Shown: positions 61,075 through 64,000 of the stretch, piece after piece
How positions within the stretch are numbered: the stretch's first letter is position 1
How the letters are laid out: each line of letters begins with the position of its first letter
Assembly: GCF_004123195.1 (NCBI RefSeq)
Contig: NZ_SDLI01000011.1
Span: 1 to 64,000, forward strand
Direction: 5' to 3'
Source: Ammoniphilus sp. CFH 90114
GTDB taxonomy: Bacteria > Bacillota > Bacilli > Aneurinibacillales > RAOX-1
Length of the DNA: 64,000 nt
The notes under the pieces: model-generated
Told to the model about the DNA's origin: nothing
Database searches by the model: none
The model's input: the letters and a program-made list of their open reading frames with translations, nothing else
Position numbers and translations under genes: made by a program

Positions 61075-61097
61075 ATTTTTTAAACAACATTGTGGAT
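61075..61097 (+). repeat. Inner left terminal repeat, copy 2
   Basis: 23 bp, one mismatch to the copy 1 outer repeat, in direct orientation with 60972-60994; preceded by TACTAG as is 24712. Confidence 0.8.
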
Positions 61098-61154
61098 GAG
61101 AAATAAAGTGAAAGGTCCGGTTGGACAGAAGTGTTAACAATAGTTTCAAACACC

Positions 61155-61841
61155 TTAAGCTGCTGCTATATTTTTCACACTATCATAAGTTTGTCCAAGG
61201 GAAATAGAACATGCTTGAAGAAGGAGTTTGCTCATTACCTCAAGAGGTTCTACCCTAAAGTCCGACTTATTCTTATGAACAAATCTAAACCAAGAAACGT
61301 ATCTATCTAGATATTTACGGCCAATCCCAATAAACCATCCGATCCATATTGTAAAAGGTCTCTGCTCATACTCATAGACTTTATATGTTGGGGGATAAAA
61401 GTAAACCCAAATATACCCTTGGTTATCTTCAGGATACGTAACCTTTTGATGACGGGGTGATTTTAGCTGATCAATTTTATCAAGTGCATGAATAATCTTA
61501 TGTCGCCAATAAAAAAGCGTAACATAAGAGACTCCAACCTTCATAGCGGAGAACTGCAAGGAGGATCCGTCCATCAAACATTCTAGGAACTTAATCCATT
61601 TATGAGGAAAATGGGTACCATGAAGAGGGGTGTTCGTAAAATCATTGAAAGTTCTTAAGCAGGCTTTGCATTTATATCGTTGACGGTCACGATATTTTCC
61701 ATAGCGGACAACAGAGGAGCTCTCACAGTGGGGGCAACAAGGGGCTGCTTGCTTTTTTTCTTTCACTTGACCAAGTAACTGGCGGCAAGATGGTTCATCG
61801 GTAAAGCGGTGTGCGAATTCAAGCAGGCGATTTTTCTTCAA
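61155..61841 (-). CDS. IS1595-type transposase-like protein without DDE domain (copy 2)
   Basis: A 228-aa paralogue of the protein at 24892. The zinc ribbon (CCPHCESSSVVRYGKYRDRQ, YKCKACLRTFNDFTNTP) and helix-turn-helix (VGVSYVTLFYWRHKI) are nearly identical between the two copies. The C-terminal half is diverged but keeps YIWVYFYPP and KYLDRYVSWF. The catalytic acidic residues of IS1595 enzymes are absent. A TTG start is used (GGAGG 7 bp upstream). Both copies are intact frames of almost the same length, which argues against random decay. A LexA-type box lies 21 bp upstream. Confidence 0.8.
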   Translation of the reverse strand: MKKNRLLEFAHRFTDEPSCRQLLGQVKEKKQAAPCCPHCESSSVVRYGKYRDRQRYKCKACLRTFNDFTNTPLHGTHFPHKWIKFLECLMDGSSLQFSAMKVGVSYVTLFYWRHKIIHALDKIDQLKSPRHQKVTYPEDNQGYIWVYFYPPTYKVYEYEQRPFTIWIGWFIGIGRKYLDRYVSWFRFVHKNKSDFRVEPLEVMSKLLLQACSISLGQTYDSVKNIAAA

Positions 61842-61861
61842 AATGACACCTCCACATTTAA

Positions 61862-61873
61862 GAACATTTGTTC
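61862..61873. promoter_or_regulatory. LexA/SOS-box-like operator, copy 2
   Basis: GAACATTTGTTC fits GAAC-N4-GTTC. On the minus strand it lies 3 bp after a TATAAT -10 element and 21 bp before the start codon, equivalent to the site of copy 1; only the central bases differ. Confidence 0.6.
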
Positions 61874-61903
61874 TTATTATAACTTATTTTCTTCCCCACT
61901 AAC

Positions 61904-61926
61904 ATCCACAATTTTCTATAAAAAAT
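61904..61926 (-). repeat. Right terminal repeat, copy 2
   Basis: Inverted copy of the left repeats with three mismatches to the copy 1 consensus, in the middle of the repeat (ATAGAA in place of AAACAA). Confidence 0.8.
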
Positions 61927-61957
61927 CCCGCATAACTACTATGGGTCCCTCCCTCCG

Positions 61958-61993
61958 CCAAAAATAAATAAGCCTGATAACGAATCAGGCTTA
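61958..61993 (-). terminator. Terminator of the BTAD regulator gene
   Basis: AAGCCTGAT and ATCAGGCTT (61970-61978 with 61984-61992) form a 9-bp stem with a 5-nt loop, followed on the minus strand by TATTTATTTTT. The stem includes the stop codon. Confidence 0.75.
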
Positions 61994-64000
61994 AGCTAGT
62001 TTCAAAGGCTCAGAATAAAGAATATTCCGGTGAAGCTGCTGGGTTAAGGAAGAGGGGCGTATCCCTAGCTCCTCCTTCAGCTTTTCTTCACACTTGTGAT
62101 AATACTTGATAGCAAGTGTCCGGTTGTTCATCATCGCATAGCTATACATGATAAGACGATAGGCTTCTTCCGCGCATGGATCTGTTTGGATAATCTTTTC
62201 ACAGCAAGCAATCACTTCATCATAATCCTCGAATTGAACATACAGATTGGCTAAGCGTTCCGCCGCACGCAAATAAAGCACACGCAGCCTTTCCTTCTCT
62301 TCAATAGACCAATCTTCATAGCGGCATTCCGGGAGGTAGTCCCCTTTGTAAAGCTCCATAGCTTTTCTAAGACAGTCCTTCGCAGAAACAGCATGCTTGT
62401 GGTCCAGCCCTTTCTGGACAAGAATCTCAAACTCTTCCGAATCCAACCGGTAACCCGACGCTAAATTTAATCCATAAGAAGAACCGTGGCGTTGAATGTA
62501 GAAAGGATTGGATCTGGCCTTCCTGCCAGGCTCCAGAGCTTTATTCAAAGCATTTAAAGCAACTTTGAAATCTCGCCCTGCCACTTCTTCATCAGTCTCT
62601 CCCCAAAGCAAGTGATAGATCTCTTCTTTAGGAAGCAGGTGTTTCCGACGGGTAATGAGTAGTTGAAACAACTGCTTCGCCTTATCGCGTTGCCAACCTT
62701 TTTCATCAATCTCCACATCGCCGAGCCAGACACGGAACTGCCCAAGCGTTTCAACGCGCAACGTGTAGCCTGGATGAGAAGAGACCTTTTCCAAACCCAT
62801 CTCTTGAAGAAGATGATTGACATAACCCGACTTGACCTTACGTTTTTGAGCTTCAAGTAACATGGGCGCCATTTTTTGAATATCCTTTGGACTAAACAAG
62901 GTACGTCTATGTAGCAAAAACAGATAATCCCCGACCTGCATCCGCTCCAAAAATTGTTGAATATGATGCGTAAATCCGTCCCACTCGCCCATAGAGTAAT
63001 CCACATAGCTTAGCCATAAAAGAGTGACGGTACAGCCAAAGGAATCTCCCACTTCAACAAAACGTTGGAACGTCTGAAGTAAGAGCTCTTTACCCTTTTC
63101 CCATTCTGACGAAGCTGCATACGAAACCCCCAGACAAAGCGAAACGAGAGTAGAAAACCAATGATCCTGTGCCGCTTCACTCTCCTGAAAAGCAGCCTCC
63201 CCATATTGAATCGCGAGCTCTAGATTTCCCTCAAGGCCATGAAGAACACACAGCCCCATGAGCGGCTCGGCTTTTCCACGAGGAATTTGTACATCCTCCA
63301 TTAAATTCAAAGCGTTATTATAACATTGCTGAATCGTCTCTAAAGAATAGGAATTCGTATGGATAAGAGAAGCGTGGCCTAACCTCATCCACCCTACTGC
63401 CTCGACAAAAGGAGATTTTGCCTCCGTCCCTTGTAAAAGCCCTTTTTCCGCATAACGCTTTGCATCCTCGGATTGACCTAAAAAAGAAGATACGATGGAT
63501 AAAAGCAAAGAAGTTTCCCGGTGAGAATTGGACAACCGATAATGTCCCGCATCCTCCTGCTGCAGCTTACGTTCAAGAAGGCTTTTACAATTTTGCAATC
63601 GACCCGTCCTTAAATAGAACCTCGCTTGAAGTTCACTTTCCTCCGTACCTCTCGGCAACTTCTCAATCTCTTTAAACCAAAACTCGGCTTCCTCCGGCTT
63701 CCCCTTATTAATGAGATTTTCCGCAATAAGATGAATCACCCTGGCCTTCTGGCCTGACGAGGAATCCCCCAAAAGCGTGATGGCCTCACGCAGCAAATGG
63801 TCTGCTTTCCCTGGTTGGATCGTATCTAAGTAAACCTTGGCCTGCCCTTCCAAACCTCGAACCTGCCCCGTAACATCCCCTAACTTCTGTGCACATTCAT
63901 AAGACCTCACATAATCTTCAATGGCATCTTGATAGTTGCAGCGATAGCGATGGATTTCTCCTTTATAAAACCACAAAGCATAATAGTCATCCATCACACG
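61991..64000 (-). CDS. TPR-BTAD transcriptional regulator, 5' end beyond the window
   Basis: At least 669 codons, open to the window edge, so the N-terminus is missing. The visible part starts with many TPR-like helical repeats (for example AIEDYVRSYECAQKLGDVTG and AKRYAEKGLLQGTEAKSPFV). It ends with an OmpR-type winged helix (LRVETLGQFRVWLGDVEIDE, DKAKQLFQLLITRRKHLLPK) and a bacterial transcriptional activator domain (ELYKGDYLPECRYEDWSIEE, LGIRPSSLTQQLHRNIL). This is the SARP/BTAD plan, often with an N-terminal ATPase of about 300-400 residues. Targets unknown; the nearest downstream gene set is the Liv-type operon beyond the IS-like element. Confidence 0.82.
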   Translation of the reverse strand, partial: RVMDDYYALWFYKGEIHRYRCNYQDAIEDYVRSYECAQKLGDVTGQVRGLEGQAKVYLDTIQPGKADHLLREAITLLGDSSSGQKARVIHLIAENLINKGKPEEAEFWFKEIEKLPRGTEESELQARFYLRTGRLQNCKSLLERKLQQEDAGHYRLSNSHRETSLLLSIVSSFLGQSEDAKRYAEKGLLQGTEAKSPFVEAVGWMRLGHASLIHTNSYSLETIQQCYNNALNLMEDVQIPRGKAEPLMGLCVLHGLEGNLELAIQYGEAAFQESEAAQDHWFSTLVSLCLGVSYAASSEWEKGKELLLQTFQRFVEVGDSFGCTVTLLWLSYVDYSMGEWDGFTHHIQQFLERMQVGDYLFLLHRRTLFSPKDIQKMAPMLLEAQKRKVKSGYVNHLLQEMGLEKVSSHPGYTLRVETLGQFRVWLGDVEIDEKGWQRDKAKQLFQLLITRRKHLLPKEEIYHLLWGETDEEVAGRDFKVALNALNKALEPGRKARSNPFYIQRHGSSYGLNLASGYRLDSEEFEILVQKGLDHKHAVSAKDCLRKAMELYKGDYLPECRYEDWSIEEKERLRVLYLRAAERLANLYVQFEDYDEVIACCEKIIQTDPCAEEAYRLIMYSYAMMNNRTLAIKYYHKCEEKLKEELGIRPSSLTQQLHRNILYSEPLKLA

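Larger units (their letters stand above)
60972..61926. mobile_element. IS1595-like element lacking the transposase catalytic core (copy 2)
   Basis: Same plan as 24712-25669. The outer left repeat is at 60972-60994, a direct copy at 61075-61097 (103 bp further in), and the inverted right repeat at 61904-61926. The repeats begin ATTTTTTA and end TTGTGGAT. The 80-bp spacer between the left repeats shows no clear similarity to that of copy 1. The single gene is diverged from copy 1 mainly in its C-terminal half. No clear target duplication was seen. Confidence 0.72.

Overview
The window looks like chromosome of a low- to mid-GC, spore-former-type Firmicute (Bacillales; gene content is closest in style to the Paenibacillaceae/Brevibacillus/Ammoniphilus group). 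The reasons are strong AGGAGG-type ribosome binding sites, a YokU-KamA-AblB set, YodQRST-like genes, IDEAL-domain and MarR proteins, GEMM c-di-GMP riboswitches and a GAAC-N4-GTTC (Bacillus LexA-type) operator. No rRNA or tRNA gene was seen. Taxonomy is inferred from gene content only.

Layout. 0-6 kb: small stress or secreted proteins, a Sco-like lipoprotein, a soluble GAF-PAS histidine kinase, a MarR regulator and a flavin-type oxidase. 6-10 kb: a polar amino-acid ABC transporter (SBP-permease-ATPase) and an NhaC antiporter. 10-14.3 kb: azlD-azlC-ablB and yokU-kamA, with a textbook sigma-54 promoter in front of kamA. 14.4-18.2 kb: three tandem tail-collar (microcystin-dependent-type) proteins, a DUF6916 protein and a Tat-exported PhoX-type phosphatase. 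18.2-22.2 kb: a PAS sigma-54 activator divergent from a three-gene dimethylamine-monooxygenase-like operon. 22.2-24.5 kb: a second amino-acid ABC transporter. 24.7-25.7 kb: an unusual IS1595-like element. 25.8-34.6 kb: a tight eight-gene catabolic operon (GDH, YodT-, YodS/R-, thiolase, YodQ-, GabT, PdxS), with a PucR regulator divergent. 36-39.4 kb: a chemoreceptor behind a c-di-GMP riboswitch. 39.7-49.6 kb: a nine-gene muropeptide recycling operon (MFS, AnmK, peptide ABC transporter, beta-lactamase-like hydrolase, MurQ). 49.7-50.2 kb: a second c-di-GMP riboswitch in front of two tiny proteins. 50.2-54.6 kb: a Ugp-type sugar/glycerol-phosphate ABC transporter ending in a truncated isomerase. 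54.8-57.5 kb: small proteins, a TauE exporter and an alpha/beta hydrolase. 57.5-60.8 kb: a Liv-type ABC transporter with a frameshifted livM. 60.9-61.9 kb: a second copy of the unusual element. 62-64 kb: the 3' part of a TPR-BTAD regulator, cut by the window edge.

How the genes fit together. KamA (lysine to beta-lysine) and AblB (N-acetylation), plus the YodT-like aminotransferase, CoA-transferase, thiolase, YodQ-like deacylase and GabT, could form a complete route from lysine through acetyl-beta-lysine and 4-acetamidobutyrate to GABA and succinate semialdehyde. GDH would recycle glutamate and PdxS would supply PLP. The two halves lie 13 kb apart. The kamA half carries a sigma-54 promoter, and a matching activator gene lies 4 kb away.

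The most unusual structures are: (i) two copies of an IS1595-like element whose protein lacks the catalytic core, each with a duplicated left terminal repeat about 104 bp apart and a LexA-type box at the promoter; (ii) a c-di-GMP riboswitch driving two undescribed small proteins; (iii) two near-identical 19-bp palindromes 26 kb apart, each exactly 5 nt upstream of a -35-like hexamer; (iv) a family of degenerate inverted repeats clustered in several intergenic gaps.
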